Part shown: in pieces, positions 12,641 to 24,029 of the stretch
Layout of the letters: each line of letters begins with the position of its first letter
How positions within the stretch are numbered: the first letter of the stretch is position 1
Assembly: GCA_028095005.1 (NCBI GenBank)
Contig: CM051462.1
Coordinates: 232,208,473 to 232,272,472 of the forward strand
Direction of reading: 5' to 3'
Length of the DNA: 64,000 nt
From: Rhynchospora pubera
Lineage: Eukaryota > Streptophyta > Magnoliopsida > Poales > Cyperaceae
Made by a program: the position numbers and the translations under genes
The notes under the pieces: generated by a model
Seen by the model: only the letters and a program-made list of their open reading frames with translations
What the model was told of the DNA's origin: nothing
Database searches by the model: none

Positions 12641-13163
12641 GCATTCACTTTGATCACTAACTTTAACCTATCATGCCAAACAACAATTACTAACTTTAAG
12701 TTAGTACTAACTTTTATTAACTTTAACCTCAAACACTAATCCCAAAATGCTAACTTTAACCTTTGATCCCACTTAAACTTTGATGTTGCCAAACGACCCC
12801 CATGTTAATAACTGATGCGGATTTCAAAATTGTACTTAAGTGCTTCAACATACAAAATCATACTTTAGAAAAAAGTAACAATTAAATAAATCTACTACGA
12901 GGTCATCCATAAGGTCAGAAATCACAAATATGTACGCTCCCTCGTATGAGACGATGCCTTATAAGAAAGCATAATATAATTCGTAATCAGATCAGAAATT
13001 TAAAGAGTTCCCATCAACGTAATCCAAAAGATGTCCCCAAACATTATCAATCACAAAATCTTGCTACCTTAAGAGAATGTTACCCTACTAGCTATTGGAA
13101 ATAAAGAAACAAGTAAACATAGCTAGATTTATCTTCCAAAATATGCTAATTGATTGGGTTTTT

Positions 13164-14244
13164 TCAAGCCCTCCTCTTTTCCTTCGTCAAAAAGACATCA
13201 GTCAGCACCGTTTTTGATTGAAGGGAAGCTTTTAGTAGCCATAAACCCTTTGGATAGATCAAAATTCAAAACAATTTGTTAAAAGGCATTTACTAAGGAA
13301 ATCTATAAAATTACAAATAAAATTTAACTACTGCTTGATTCAAGCTCGTTTAATTTGATAATTGATAAACTTTTCAAATTTAAACTGAAAATAGCTCGTT
13401 GGCGCTCAGCTCATTTATACTACTAATAATAATAATATTACGTTCATTGCATGGTCATCGCCCAGATAGGCATTTACTATTATTTAAATTATTGAATAAT
13501 TAAATCAAATTAATTTGATAATCAAGCAGTTTAGTTTATAAAAATATGAATCAAACACACAGTCATAGTTCAAGCGACAAAGAAAGGATATACCTCTTGA
13601 AGACCGAGGCTAACGGTCCTTGCTTCAAGGCTACTCAACTCACTGACACCTAATTGGTTAAGAAGAGTAATGCTCGACATTGTGGACGTTGGCACCACTG
13701 ACAGATCATCCATTATGGTGTATGTTGCAATTCCTTTCACTATCCCCTTCTCTTCTTTGGCCTCCTCTTCCTCAACAACAAGGCCAGCCGTGTACTCGAA
13801 TTGTACCGTCATCGCTGTTTGGCATCGCGCACAAGGAGATCCATACACATCAGTAACATAATTATGAAAAACATTTGATCCGGAAAAGGACTTGTCCACT
13901 TTGGTGCAACTGTAATACTTCTTTTCTGCCTCGTCCTGAGCATCAGCTGCAGAGAGAAGCAAGGAATTAGTTGGGACAGTTTTGGAGCTGGCGGGGTGGA
14001 GAAGCTGTGATTTGGTTTGACTTGATACAAAATAGGTGTCGTCTAGTTGCTCCAGGCTGCCATATGTTGCACCAAGGCAACCAGCCATGGATTCTTTGGT
14101 TATGAGTTTGACAACAGATCCAATTGGCATGGCCAAGAGACTGAAGAGGAGACCCACCACATCCTTGCCAGCCTCGGCAATTAAAACCTTTTGGGTTTTC
14201 TTTAGTATCAGAAGCTTAAGTTTTAGCTTGGTCTCGCTGGCCAT
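13164..14244 (-). CDS. DUF674 family protein, copy 1
   Basis: Two exons on the minus strand: 14244-13594 (217 codons) and 13247-13164 (27 codons plus TGA), with a 346-bp intron. The donor is GAG|GTATAT and the acceptor CAAAG|GGT. Joining them gives a 244-residue protein. The N-terminus MASETKLKLKLL and the block AEAGKDVVGLLFSLLAMP are typical of DUF674 (PF05056). C138 and C141 form a CxxC in YGSPCARC, and the second exon gives the family's LLKASLQSKTVLTDVFL ending. Many DUF674 proteins have two copies of the domain in about 450-500 residues; this one has a single copy. If the frame is read without splicing it ends seven codons into the intron, which would be misleading. The function of the family is unknown. 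A TATA-like ATATATATG lies about 100 bp upstream of the ATG. Confidence 0.9.
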
Positions 14245-14341
14245 GGTGTACAGTTTAATTTGGTGTGTTTTTTACATGAATTGAATGCGAACTCCCATTA
14301 GTAACGAAATGCAGGTGAACAGAAAACAGTTATTGCGCATG

Positions 14342-14350
14342 CATATATAT
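14342..14350 (-). promoter_or_regulatory. TATA-box candidate for DUF674 copy 1
   Basis: ATATATATG on the minus strand, preserved at the same relative place in copy 2 (36355-36363). Spacing would put a transcript start about 65-70 bases before the ATG. Confidence 0.45.
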
Positions 14351-14840
14351 TGAAGGGAATGGAAGTTATTGACTATTCACATCTCCCTCCTAGAAAGACA
14401 AGACAAGATAAGACGAAAAGGCAAGGTGCAACTGTTCCCAAAACACTCCTCATAAACACTTCTTTTGAGGAGCCAAGAGGGCCTGGTCCACGCTGTTTTT
14501 CGTATATTAAATGGAATATTATGATTGGCTCCTCCTAGTTAATACAAAGTTCAATAGTTTTCCTTATACTTCTTGACTCTTGAGTGAAATTAGTAGCCTA
14601 ATAAAAATGAGATCCCGTCTCTCTAAACTTACTTGCATAATATAAAAAATATCTTTTTTCTATCAATTTTAATGTATTCAGGCACATATTGGTCGACCGA
14701 ACAACTCGGAAGTGTGACCTCGGCCCCCCTCGCCACCGAATCCTGGCTTCGTCCTGACTGACCAGTGACCATGTTTTTGGAAATGACTAATACAATTCAA
14801 TGCCTCATTAATTTATGGCGTATATTTGTAGTTGTTGGAG

Positions 14841-15200
14841 AACCTTTTGACGCATGCGCGCATAACAACGTCTCTGTATCCTAAATTTGACCAATTTATT
14901 ATTGTGAAACGTAAAATAAACTATTTTCGCACCGTTCTTTTTTTTTTTAAAAAAAAAGTATTTCACAATAGTTGGTTTGTTCTACAAGTTATGCTTAATC
15001 ACATATAGTAAAGAATGGTCAAGGGAGATGTTTAAAATAGGACCACCGTAAACACGCAATTATTGCCAATATTAGAAGACTAATTTGATAGATTTAATTT
15101 GGGTGATCTGCGCCGGGATATAGGTCTAAGGTCTTCGTCCTCGCCCTCTCTCTCGCTCTCTCTCTGCAAACGTTTATTATTTTGTTTGTAAATTTCCTTT
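14841..15200. other. Non-coding sequence upstream of a small gene
   Basis: AT-rich, with a T/A-run (about 14938-14958) and a CT-rich stretch (CTCTCTCTCGCTC, about 15145-15165) that is plausible as core promoter or 5'UTR of the gene starting at 15232. No other feature is seen. Confidence 0.35.
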
Positions 15201-15231
15201 TGTGCTTTTTGTTGCAACTAGTAAACTGGAG

Positions 15232-15589
15232 ATGGCAAATAGAAATGTTTCTAGGTTAAATAAGCAGATGCACGGTAAAAGTCTTGAGAGGGCACTAGAG
15301 GAGTGTGGCTTTGAAAAGGAAATTGCAGAGAAACTTTCAGAGGAAGTTGCGCATCAATTTCGCCAAATTGAGAAGAAGGTGCACAAGAAATTGGATGAAA
15401 CCCGTGATAGTACGTGCATATTTTATCAAAATAAATAAAATTCATCTTGGCTTATTGCATTTGATAAGTTATTAAACAAAATAATATCTCTGTTTTGTAG
15501 GGATACTGACTGCAACTGCCGTGTTCAGTGGAATTGTTGCCTTTTATATAACAAATGCCATTGAAAAATCTAGAAAGCCAGACGACTGA
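15232..15589 (+). CDS. Small charged-helix protein with C-terminal membrane segment
   Basis: Two exons, 15232-15409 and 15501-15589, encode 88 residues. The donor is A|GTACGT and the acceptor TTTTGTAG|G; the intron (91 bp) is phase 1 and splits Arg60. Residues about 16-58 are strongly charged and predicted helical (ALEECGFEKEIAEKLSEEVA), a likely coiled coil. Residues 61-80 (ILTATAVFSGIVAFYITNAI) are a single hydrophobic segment followed by a short basic-acidic tail EKSRKPDD. This is the layout of a tail-anchored membrane protein. I do not recognise the family. A second gene of similar layout lies 2.4 kb downstream at 18007. An upstream in-frame ATG at 15202 would add ten residues; the 15232 start was chosen because the upstream stretch is T-rich and 5'UTR-like. 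Confidence 0.6.
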
Positions 15590-16982
15590 CCTCTGTAATA
15601 TTTAATTAATTCAAAATTGTGGCTGTCTTGATTTTCAAGGACCGTTTTCTTTATAAATTGTATGCCAAATTCACAACAGATTAACAATTTTTTTTTACTA
15701 TAATAAAGAAGGTAAATTTTGTAAGGAATTTTCTGTGAACTCAAGCTCTTGGTTATTTACAAATACCACAAATATGTATTATGGAATGTGAGTTTTATTT
15801 CTCCGTTTAATTACTTAATTATTTCTGAAGAAGGGTAATATTATATGAAAGTTGTTCCGTGATATTTTTAAACCGAAACAACCAAAAGATAAACTTTAAT
15901 ATCAAACATTTTATTTTTTAAATCTTAGAACAAACATGTCAGGAGGCAGTCACTTTGCACGGGCACTGCGCCACTACATGTGGCACGGGCATGGAAAAGC
16001 CATTGTTAGTGATGAGGGCACTGTTGGAATATACGGGGAAGTCACTCCCATAATCCCATTGGCTTCCCTTCCAAATACATGTATAAATTTATATTTTAGT
16101 GAATTTGAATTGATATTGAAATATTATACATATAGTAAAAAAAAAAATTATAAAGAAAAATTGGATGTTGAGGATCAGCTTCAAAATTTATTGTCTATTT
16201 ATGTAATTCGTTGAAAGAGGGGGAAATAAAAAAGATATCATTTCAACTATTGGAGTAGAAAACAAAGAACAACAACATTTGACGTAGAAAAGCAGCCAAT
16301 TTGGCACGACTCACTGTTGATGTCAGAGAGTTGAATGTTGAAGCAGTTCTTGAAGACGGACCAATATGAACATCCATCAATTCAAACAAGCAGCACTACC
16401 CTGCAAGGGGGCTAAGGGATCAGAGTTACGATCCAAAGCAGGATTCGATTCTCTCTTAAAATTACATCGGTTCATCTCAATTTCATCCCTAATTCACCCA
16501 ATTGAGGTGAAAACAAGAGATCGAAGAAATGAAGGCTGCATAGAAAAGAAGCTGACGAGAACGTTTGTTTTCTAATCTATATTCTATAGGCGAGGTGCAC
16601 ACATAAATAGGAAAAAAGTAAGAAATTTTCCAATTTCCAAAAGTGGTCTGCAGCCCAATCCACAATGAATAACGAACACCAAGACCACTTATGAAAGAAC
16701 ATCAAGGTATAGGTACCCACCTAAAATCCTCTGCAGCACACCAATCGTGTTCGTTGTGGAGTAATGGCACTGTTCATTTTCTCAGGCAAACATTATATCT
16801 ATTTAGAATTAGATTGTAATACAACAATTAAAGAAAGTAAAATTTATTAATAAATTTTGAAAATTATATGTTGCATCTCTGACCCTTTCTACAAGTTTAT
16901 CGGATTAATATAAAAAATAAACAGCACAAGCCAAAGGATGATTACCGGTACACTATTCCTCTCACAAGAACAAATTATCTAA
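15590..16982. other. Intergenic region with one doubtful small ORF
   Basis: The only notable frame is plus 15936-16214, beginning MSGGSHFARALRHYMWHGHG. The first 48 codons look protein-like and end near an AATACATGTATAAAT that could be an exon end, then the frame becomes AT-rich and low in complexity. It may be a first exon or a gene fragment; no family is recognised. The rest is non-coding. Confidence 0.25.
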
Positions 16983-17139
16983 GGGTGTGTTTGGATAGGT
17001 GTGGGAAGAAGGGAAGAAGGGAAGAAGTGGGAAGAAGTATTGGGAAGTGTGTAATTTTGTGAAGAGTTTGGATTGTTTATAATTTTTTTTCTTCCTTCTT
17101 CCTTCTTCTTTCTTCTTCTTCTCTCATCCAAACGTAGGC
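16983..17139. mobile_element. MITE copy B
   Basis: GGGTGTGTTTGGATAG and CATCCAAACGTAGGC ends, flanked by TAA on both sides (16980-16982 and 17140-17142). Polypurine GGGAAGAAGG on the left and polypyrimidine on the right can fold back. Confidence 0.9.
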
Positions 17140-18006
17140 TAAAAGTAGACGTATATAAATAATATTTTTGTTTAGATTCTATTAGAGGTACAAATTAAGA
17201 TAGGCCTTTCAAGTGCACTAGCATAAAATGAAACTAAAGATGTTCAAATCAGAATTGCTTACTATTATTCTGCAGATTCTATCATTCCATCATCTCTAGA
17301 GTCCTCATTAATTATCTAACGTCGTTATTAATAGAAAGTCTAGGAATGAGAGAATGAGTTCAAAAATTAGCAAATCCAAGAGGTGAGAGAATAAAATATT
17401 AAATAAAATATTTACTTATATTATTACAACAATTACTTATATTAACTAGAACAATTAGCAAAACTAGAACGATTAATGTCCTACTCTTGTAACACAATTT
17501 TCGTGGATAGAACATGAATATTAACACAGAGGCTAAATTGTGTAGGCGCTAGATGGGTATGAGCACTGGATTAATTGCTTTAATGAGGTGCTGTTGGGAT
17601 GAGGAATGAGAAGCTTAATTAATCACATTCCAAAAATATAAACACGTTTTCTAGGGGATGATGGGGATGAGGAATATTGGAGATGATCTTTGTCAGCCCC
17701 GTGTTCAAATAGCTTCTCTAGGTTCGTTGTTTTATTTTATTTTTTTCATTTTATAATTTTCAGCACAGGCTTGGTGTGAGTAGACGCTGAAGAATTTTAT
17801 TTTTGTAAATAAAGCTTTAAGAAACAGAAGTTAAATTAAACTTTTCTTTTTTTTCTTTTCTATTTAAAAAAGTTACTTCATTTTCGGATCATCCATCCAA
17901 CAATAGTTTTTGCTATTGTTAAAGCCAACTTTTAATCTTTTTCTTTCTTTTATTATTTTTCTTTCTGGGTTACATATTTCTACTCCAATTTTAGATCACA
18001 CTCAAA

Positions 18007-18391
18007 ATGAAGCTTACAAGATCCCAACAACATGGGATTATGAAGGCGATCCTTAGGGAAGTGGAAGCCTCTTCTGAGAGGATTGACAGAGAAATTAGTA
18101 GCGCCTCGGGTAATTGTTAGATTTGGCACGGATTTTTGCATGCTATAAACTTTACCAATGCTACAACTTGTTGTTGGTTTGGATTATCTGAAATTGATTA
18201 ACGATTTGTTTTTTATAATTATAAGTGCAAATTTCTTTTTCCCTGCAGTAAAGATATCTCAAATCGCTTTCACATTCGGGATTTGTACAGCATTTGCCGT
18301 GCTCTTTGACTTCAAGATGTTCAAAGACGACAGCCATCACAGCGAGAAGTCTAGCGGCAAGCACAACATTGAGTCAGAGGATAGACAATAG
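18007..18391 (+). CDS. Small membrane protein, second of a pair
   Basis: Exon 1 at 18007-18109 and exon 2 at 18249-18391 give 81 residues. The donor is G|GTAATT and the acceptor CCCTGCAG|TA; the 139-bp intron is phase 1 and splits Val35. Residues 10-33 are a charged helix (ILREVEASSERIDREI), residues 36-56 hydrophobic (KISQIAFTFGICTAFAVLFD), and the tail is hydrophilic and histidine/serine rich. The layout, intron phase and intron position immediately before the membrane segment match the gene at 15232, suggesting the two are related although sequence identity is low. A TTTCTCC-type pyrimidine-rich stretch precedes the start. Family unknown. Confidence 0.6.
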
Positions 18392-19074
18392 AATGGTAGA
18401 GTTTGTTTATGAAGACGACGATTAAGCTGCAAGTTATTTCATTAATTTGTATTCTGGAAATAAAAAAATATATCAGGCGAAGTAATATACCTTCAGCTTG
18501 TTTATTCTTGCCTCTTAAAAAAAAAAAGATTGTTGTGATGATGGAGTTGTAACAATGGTTTATCCAAGCTGTTTTATTTAATTTTAATCATATATAAATC
18601 TACAAAGGATTTGAATTACATAATTAGTATTTTTGGTTGTAAAGATTTGTTGTTATATTCCTATCAGTCTCGTTCCTGCCACTTCATTTCTCAAGAGCAG
18701 CCAATATTGAAAAATTCAGTCCTTTAATGCAGGATTTTTTTTTTTTCCGAACTAAAGATCAATACGGCACTGTTGACTTAATTAGTATGGGTTAGATGAT
18801 AACGTCGGCAGAATGAATCACAACAAGTAGCTCGATAATAATAACATCTTGTTTGGTCGACAAGTGTTTGTTCGATAAAATAAAACAAAGTACTTCATTT
18901 CACCGATCCTAATTTTAAACCAAGTTATTGATTTTTAAAAAAGAAGATAAAAATGTGAAACCAATATGAACTATCAAATGTACCAATTTTTCCAATGTTG
19001 TGCTTATCTAAAAGCAGCCCCAAAAAACCTAAAATTAAATAAAAAGCAGAGCAACATAAATTAAACATTTCCAT
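18392..19074. other. Downstream flank, no gene seen
   Basis: The 3' flank of the 18007 gene contains GGAAATAAAAAAATA near 18456, a possible polyadenylation region, followed by AT-rich sequence with no recognisable feature. Confidence 0.4.
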
Positions 19075-20147
19075 GATGGCCTCAGTGCAACCAAACCTCC
19101 TGGCTCCTGCTGACAATGAGAGAGTAAAAGAAGCTAGAATACATCAGCAACTCTATGATACATAAAAGTATTAACGATAAAAATTAAAAAATTAAGTGGT
19201 GATCATTGGAAGCAGGGTAATATGAGAAAATTGGAGGATAGATGCTATGATAGTTACCCGACCAAAAATACTACGTGACCGCCTTCAGCGTTTCTCTCCA
19301 TGGCCCAAACGGTTGGAGATCCTAGAGAGAACCTGCAGGTGTGTCAGAGCTACAAATAGCTTTCCCCCAGTATACATTCAGGCCCCAAACTACACATCTA
19401 GAATTTGCACCAATTGTGAAAAATTGGGGCAACAAATGAACCGCCAGAGCTATAGTGCCTTATATGAGAATCTCCATATCTACTGCAAAAAGGAAATGGG
19501 CTTTCTATTAGATGATAGTGGTACTCAAACATAAATATAAGTAGTACTAACAAGTTGTAGAACTTTTACTGAGATTGATCTTAAAAAAAAATCAGAATCT
19601 CTTATCCCATAGCTATCCACAGATAAAAAGAGAAGACAGCCCAACCCATAACTTAAAAACTCGTTGCTTCACTTAAAATTTTGAAATTATTGCTTCACTT
19701 AAAATATAGAAATTATAAAAATAATTGACCAAAAAGCTGTCAAGAGATTAAAACCAAAATTAATTTGTAAAAAATATAGATTACTTTGGCAGTAGAATCT
19801 CACATCAGATGTTGCCGGCAACCATATTGACTCTGACCTTAGAATCCCCTGAAACAAATAGTTCAGAACTAAAATCTCACAAATATAAGCAGCTATCTGA
19901 AGCATAAATGAAATTGATGTGACATACCATGGAATTGAGGGTAAGAACGGAGACAATGGACGACACCAGGGCCCCAGGTGCAGCAGAAATAGGTACCCTT
20001 GAACCTGGATTTGACCCTTGTAGATGGAAGACATGCATGTGTTCTCCACAGTACTACGCCGCCCCTCTGAGGTGCTGAGTGTTGAACCCCTCTATCTGCA
20101 GTTCTGCACCAATATGGGCTCATAGTCTCATACTGCTTCGACTTCAA
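19075..20147 (-). pseudogene. Duplicated gene fragment of unknown family, copy 1
   Basis: Segment 19495-20135 is homologous to 39195-39995, and 19075-19400 is a diverged match to 43990-44215. On the minus strand the shared part reads, with interruptions, YCGEHMHVFHLQGSNPGSRV and then VSSIVSVLTLNSMVCHINF, a protein-like frame that contains a stop in this copy. A third homologous exon-like block lies at 20660-20790 (GDRLRLNQHDS). I do not recognise the protein. The repeated presence of the same exons in decayed form suggests multiplication by a transposon. Confidence 0.45.
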
Positions 20148-22083
20148 CCTGTCGCCAAAAGCTACATAAATGTTTCAATGCATGCACACTGATACAGATA
20201 TCTAAGGCATACCCACCGACAAAAAAAATTTAAAAAAAGTGCAGTGAAACAGATAACATCACCACTCCCCCAAAGGGACTTCTTCAAACCCTGCATTCAA
20301 CGAACCATTGATCCAAAATATATAGGCATGCTTAACATAACACACAATGCCATTAACATATACATTTCACTGTTGCGATGTAGCATAGTATTGGTTAACT
20401 TCAAAACAGGGGCTACTTAACAGCTACTGTTAAGGTTTCGAAAAAAACTTCAAAACAGGGGCGAAGTCAGAAAAAATAATCCGGGGGGGGGGGGGGGGGG
20501 ATTGCTTAATTTCTATACAATATTACAAAACTCAGTAGTACTAGTATATTAAAATCTGAAATAGTGTACAAAAATTAGTGGCACCTGAACATTATTATAT
20601 AACCATTATTATTTAACCTTGTAGATAAAAGCCAAGTACTTCTTTACGACATTACCACCTCTTTCATGTTCAAACCATCTATCTCACCGGTCACCACCCA
20701 AATGGAATCATGCTGGTTCAACCTCAACCTGTCACCAACAGCCCCAGAACAACGATTCACTGCAAGTACACTGGTATAGATGTCCAGACATTGTAACAGC
20801 AGGCCAATATAATAAACATGATGAAACAGATGCAACACCAGTTCCGCTACTCATCATTTGTACTCTTAACCTATGAGCATGGCAGTTAAAGGAGCCAACA
20901 CACAATGTATATTGGAAGCGGCCTATTGTGGTTGTGTTCTTTTTATATACAAAAAAAGATTAAGACATAAATAAATGTAAAGAGTAAGACGACAAAGCCA
21001 CATTGAAGTTAAAGCAGCAGTGCCCGCTCAATGTGCGGGCATTTTTTATAATTGCTTAGAAGTTTTATAGAAAGACAATATAACTTAAAATAAATCATTG
21101 ATCCTTGCATAAACTGAACAAGACATTTAAGTCCGATAAAAAAATTCATAGTCAATTCATCCGAATCCAAATGAACACTTGATTTCTTCAATACTGACAT
21201 AAGTGCCATAAATAGTAATTATGCAGTACAAATGTGATGGACAATTGCCCAAAGAACACATTAAACCTGACTATGGCATTGCCTTGTAAATAACCCCTAA
21301 CCCTTGAAGAACCTACACATTGCAAAAACCTGATTAATCCTAACTTCATAAAATGTAACAGTAGAGGAGCAACCTGCACTTTCAAGCAAAAATATTTTTA
21401 TTGATATGAAGGCCATTAAGAATGACTGTTTTATATTTAAAAAAAGAAAAAACAAAAACCAAAACCTTCTCTATCCAACATAGCATGTCACATGCTAAGA
21501 CTTGCTGATCAAATGATCTAAATTTGGCTCTTAACTTTTCATCTGCATCTCTCGGCACTTCAGACCTACATCCATTTAATTTACTGAACGATCTCATTTA
21601 TTATAATGATTTGAAACATATGTATGAAGGAACATCAATTCTAATTTAATTTCTATAAAAATATAATTGAAAATAGTCATGCTTACCATGCTCTAACTGT
21701 TATTGTTTAGTGCTGTAACTATTGTCTTGAGCTATTTAAAAATGAAATACCAGTATGGTTCAAAGTATAAATAGTCATGATTATCATGCTCAATCAAACA
21801 AACACAAATCAGACAATCAAGCAACATTAGAGACTATAACAAAAGAATGACATTAAACCAAAACCAATTAAATCCAAATAAAAAAACCAGTCAAATGTTA
21901 GGCAACATTACCTCGATACGATATACCAGTTTATTGATCAAATAGTTAACCAATGTTTATCTTGTTCACCTGAAAGTAAAATGTAAATAAATATAATATG
22001 TATTTAAACAATAGCATGACTGGAGATCGTCTTACTAAATATAAAAGGGATTAAAAAATAAAAGTGAACAATTTATGATATTG
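20148..22083. other. Intron-like or intergenic AT-rich DNA
   Basis: Holds a run of 18 G (20483-20500), the exon-like block at 20660-20790, and a stretch around 20327-20640 that is a diverged match to 27773-27930. No intact gene is visible. Confidence 0.4.
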
Positions 22084-23209
22084 CTAACTTGAGTAAATTG
22101 GTTTCCTAGCAGTACCAGAGGTCTCAACATTATCATTGGATCCGTACTGCTCTCCAAGCTGTCAAAAACAGAAATTAAATCTTCGAATTTACTATGATGA
22201 ATTTTTAACACTGGTTACATGTAGAATTAAAAAATGGGATTGAAAGAGAAACACATGTTAGAGTTATCTTGTATGCCAAACAATTATTTGTGTGCGGAAT
22301 CATTAACCTAAGTTAATATAAATCAAATCTGCTTAATTAATATCAAAAGTAGATTTATATGGTTCACGAAATAGTCAATGAACTATCTTCTATGAAAATT
22401 GGAGACAGAATGGAATGCTTTAAACTAAATTTTTGTGTGACTGACTTCCTATCAATTGAGATCTCAAATCTTTAGTACACATTTGTTTTACTTATTCAGT
22501 TTCTTTTCTCTTTTGAACACTGTACGCATCATGGTGGACTAAAAAAAAAAAACAATATAAAAAGAAACCTGAGAAAGGAAAGACATGGCGGAACGCTCGT
22601 CAGAGAGGCCTTCCCCACTATTACTATTAACAAAGTTTGTGTGGTCCCTGCAATAGAAATTATGAAGTGTAAATTTCAGGATTATGTGTTTGTACAAGAA
22701 AATGATTTCCAAAGATCTTCCAATTAAAGAATTAATAAGAATAACCTTAGCGAGTGTACAAATTTAAAAGGTCCCTCATAGAAATTGACCAGGAAAGCTT
22801 CACCACATGTTGCAATGCGAAAAGGCCAACTTGGCTTAAATGTACAGCTCAGCACCCTTCGCGAGTGGCCATCAAAATCTCCAACCGTCGTACTCATACC
22901 AGTATCCCACCTTCACCATAAATGAGAATATTTTTTTATGCTATCCGCAATCAAGTAACATAGCAATGTCAATTCTACCCAATTAAAGCACATTTTAATT
23001 GCAATTTAGCATGCCACATGAATGTAATACTGGTTATTTCTCTGCGTTAATTGCTGGTTGAGAAACAAAAAACACAAGATGGAAAATATAATAATCAAGG
23101 GAATGTAAATCTAAAAATGATAGGAAGAAAAGAAATCAATGATAATCGATAACACTTACATGAATGCACGAACAAAGGATTTGCCTCTGCCATCACTGGA
23201 CACGATTCT
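22084..23209 (-). pseudogene. Chimeric AIP1-like (actin-interacting protein 1, WD40) gene fragment
   Basis: Four minus-strand exons keep one reading frame: 23209-23160, 22910-22746, 22647-22569 and 22158-22084. The first two and the start of the third match plant AIP1, with the segments GRGKSFVRAFMWDTG, VGDFDGHSRRVLSC, GEAFLVNFYEGPFKF and RDHTNFVN. Directly after NFVN the AIP1 sequence stops. The frame continues with an unrelated tail, SNSGEGLSDERSAMSFLSQ then LGEQYGSNDNVETSGTARKP, to a TAG at 22084-22086. Splice sites (CAT|GTAAGT, AAG|GTTATT, CAG|GTTTCT with AG acceptors) look usable. About 80 AIP1 residues remain of about 600, so it cannot be a working AIP1. The preserved frame makes an expressed chimera possible. 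Confidence 0.6.
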
Positions 23210-23959
23210 CTTTTATTAATACTGGTTACATGAATGCTTTAATTTTGTCAAAGTATAGATAGTTTAAAGAGAAGAACACAGAAAGAATGTAACTATGGAG
23301 CACCATTAACATATAAAAGGTTGATGCCACGCTTCCAGTAAATCCTAGCTTGAAAGGAAGCCTCTGTAAGAAAACATAAAATCCACTTTGACACCCACAT
23401 TTACAAATATGATATATAATTATTTTATTATCAAGATTCCTAACTATAAGAGGTTCTGGATTAGTGCAGTGTTGTCCCCACTGAACTATTTCTGCTCTTG
23501 CCTGAGCCTATACGTGAAACTTATAGAAAGAGTCAGCTGTACTTTACATCATTCAAGTGATTAGGGAAACAAAATTAATATTTCAAAAGAACAACACTGG
23601 AAGCATGCACTTGTCAGGTAAATCCATAACTTCTTTTCTAAAAAGGCCTTTCATTTTTTTTATTACTATTAGTTTACATGAAACTGAAAAAAAATAATCA
23701 ACAAAAATTGATTAATGTTTTACATTATTTCAGGATGAGATCATATCAAACATTTATGGTCGAATGAAATTTACCTTGCTTTCTTCCTTGAGGCTTTGAT
23801 TAAACATTTTCCAAATTGGCTTTCTTCAGGGGTACTCTTCATTCAACATCTCCTTCAAAATTGCTGCACCAATTAAAAAAAAACACTACTGCTAGAACCA
23901 AGATTCTAAGTAAGAAAAGAAAAAGAATAAGTCTTAAATCAGTATTTGTGAACTACCTT

Positions 23960-24029
23960 CCCAGCAATGTCAGGAGCTGATCCATGCGTCGTCCTAGCAA
24001 GGCGATACCTCTCTCCTATGTTGTAACTA
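23960..24029 (-). pseudogene. Isocitrate dehydrogenase (NAD, catalytic-subunit type) exon fragment
   Basis: The minus strand reads NIGERYRLARTTHGSAPDIA followed by GK and a GT donor. The pattern NIGE-x3-LA-x3-HGSAPDIAGK is the conserved block of the NAD-dependent isocitrate dehydrogenase catalytic subunit, and close to isopropylmalate dehydrogenase. Several conserved small residues between NIGE and HGSAP are replaced by bulky or basic ones, so it has decayed. It lies upstream of, and in the same orientation as, the AIP1-like pieces. Confidence 0.55.

Larger units (their letters stand above)
8730..12800. mobile_element. 4.07-kb terminal-inverted-repeat element carrying exon-like pieces
   Basis: The left end GGGCTCGTTTGGCA pairs with the right end TGCCAAACGACCCC (13 of 14 bases), and CAT stands outside both ends (8727-8729 and 12801-12803) as a 3-bp target duplication. 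The flanking sequences (near 8690-8720 and from 12804) are also similar to each other. Terminal GGG..GTTTGG and a 3-bp duplication suggest the PIF/Harbinger superfamily, although CAT is not the usual TWA target. No transposase is visible. The interior carries exon-like segments and a 5'UTR-like region on the minus strand, so it looks like a non-autonomous element that carries gene sequence. Confidence 0.6.
12804..14840. repeat. Segmental duplication copy 1 (DUF674 locus)
   Basis: Homologous over its whole length to 34895-36575, including gene, intron, 5'UTR, TATA region and both flanks. Compared with copy 2, this copy has an extra stretch of about 50 bp in the 5'UTR (just upstream of 14244) and an extra stretch of about 290 bp at about 14475-14767. 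Confidence 0.9.
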
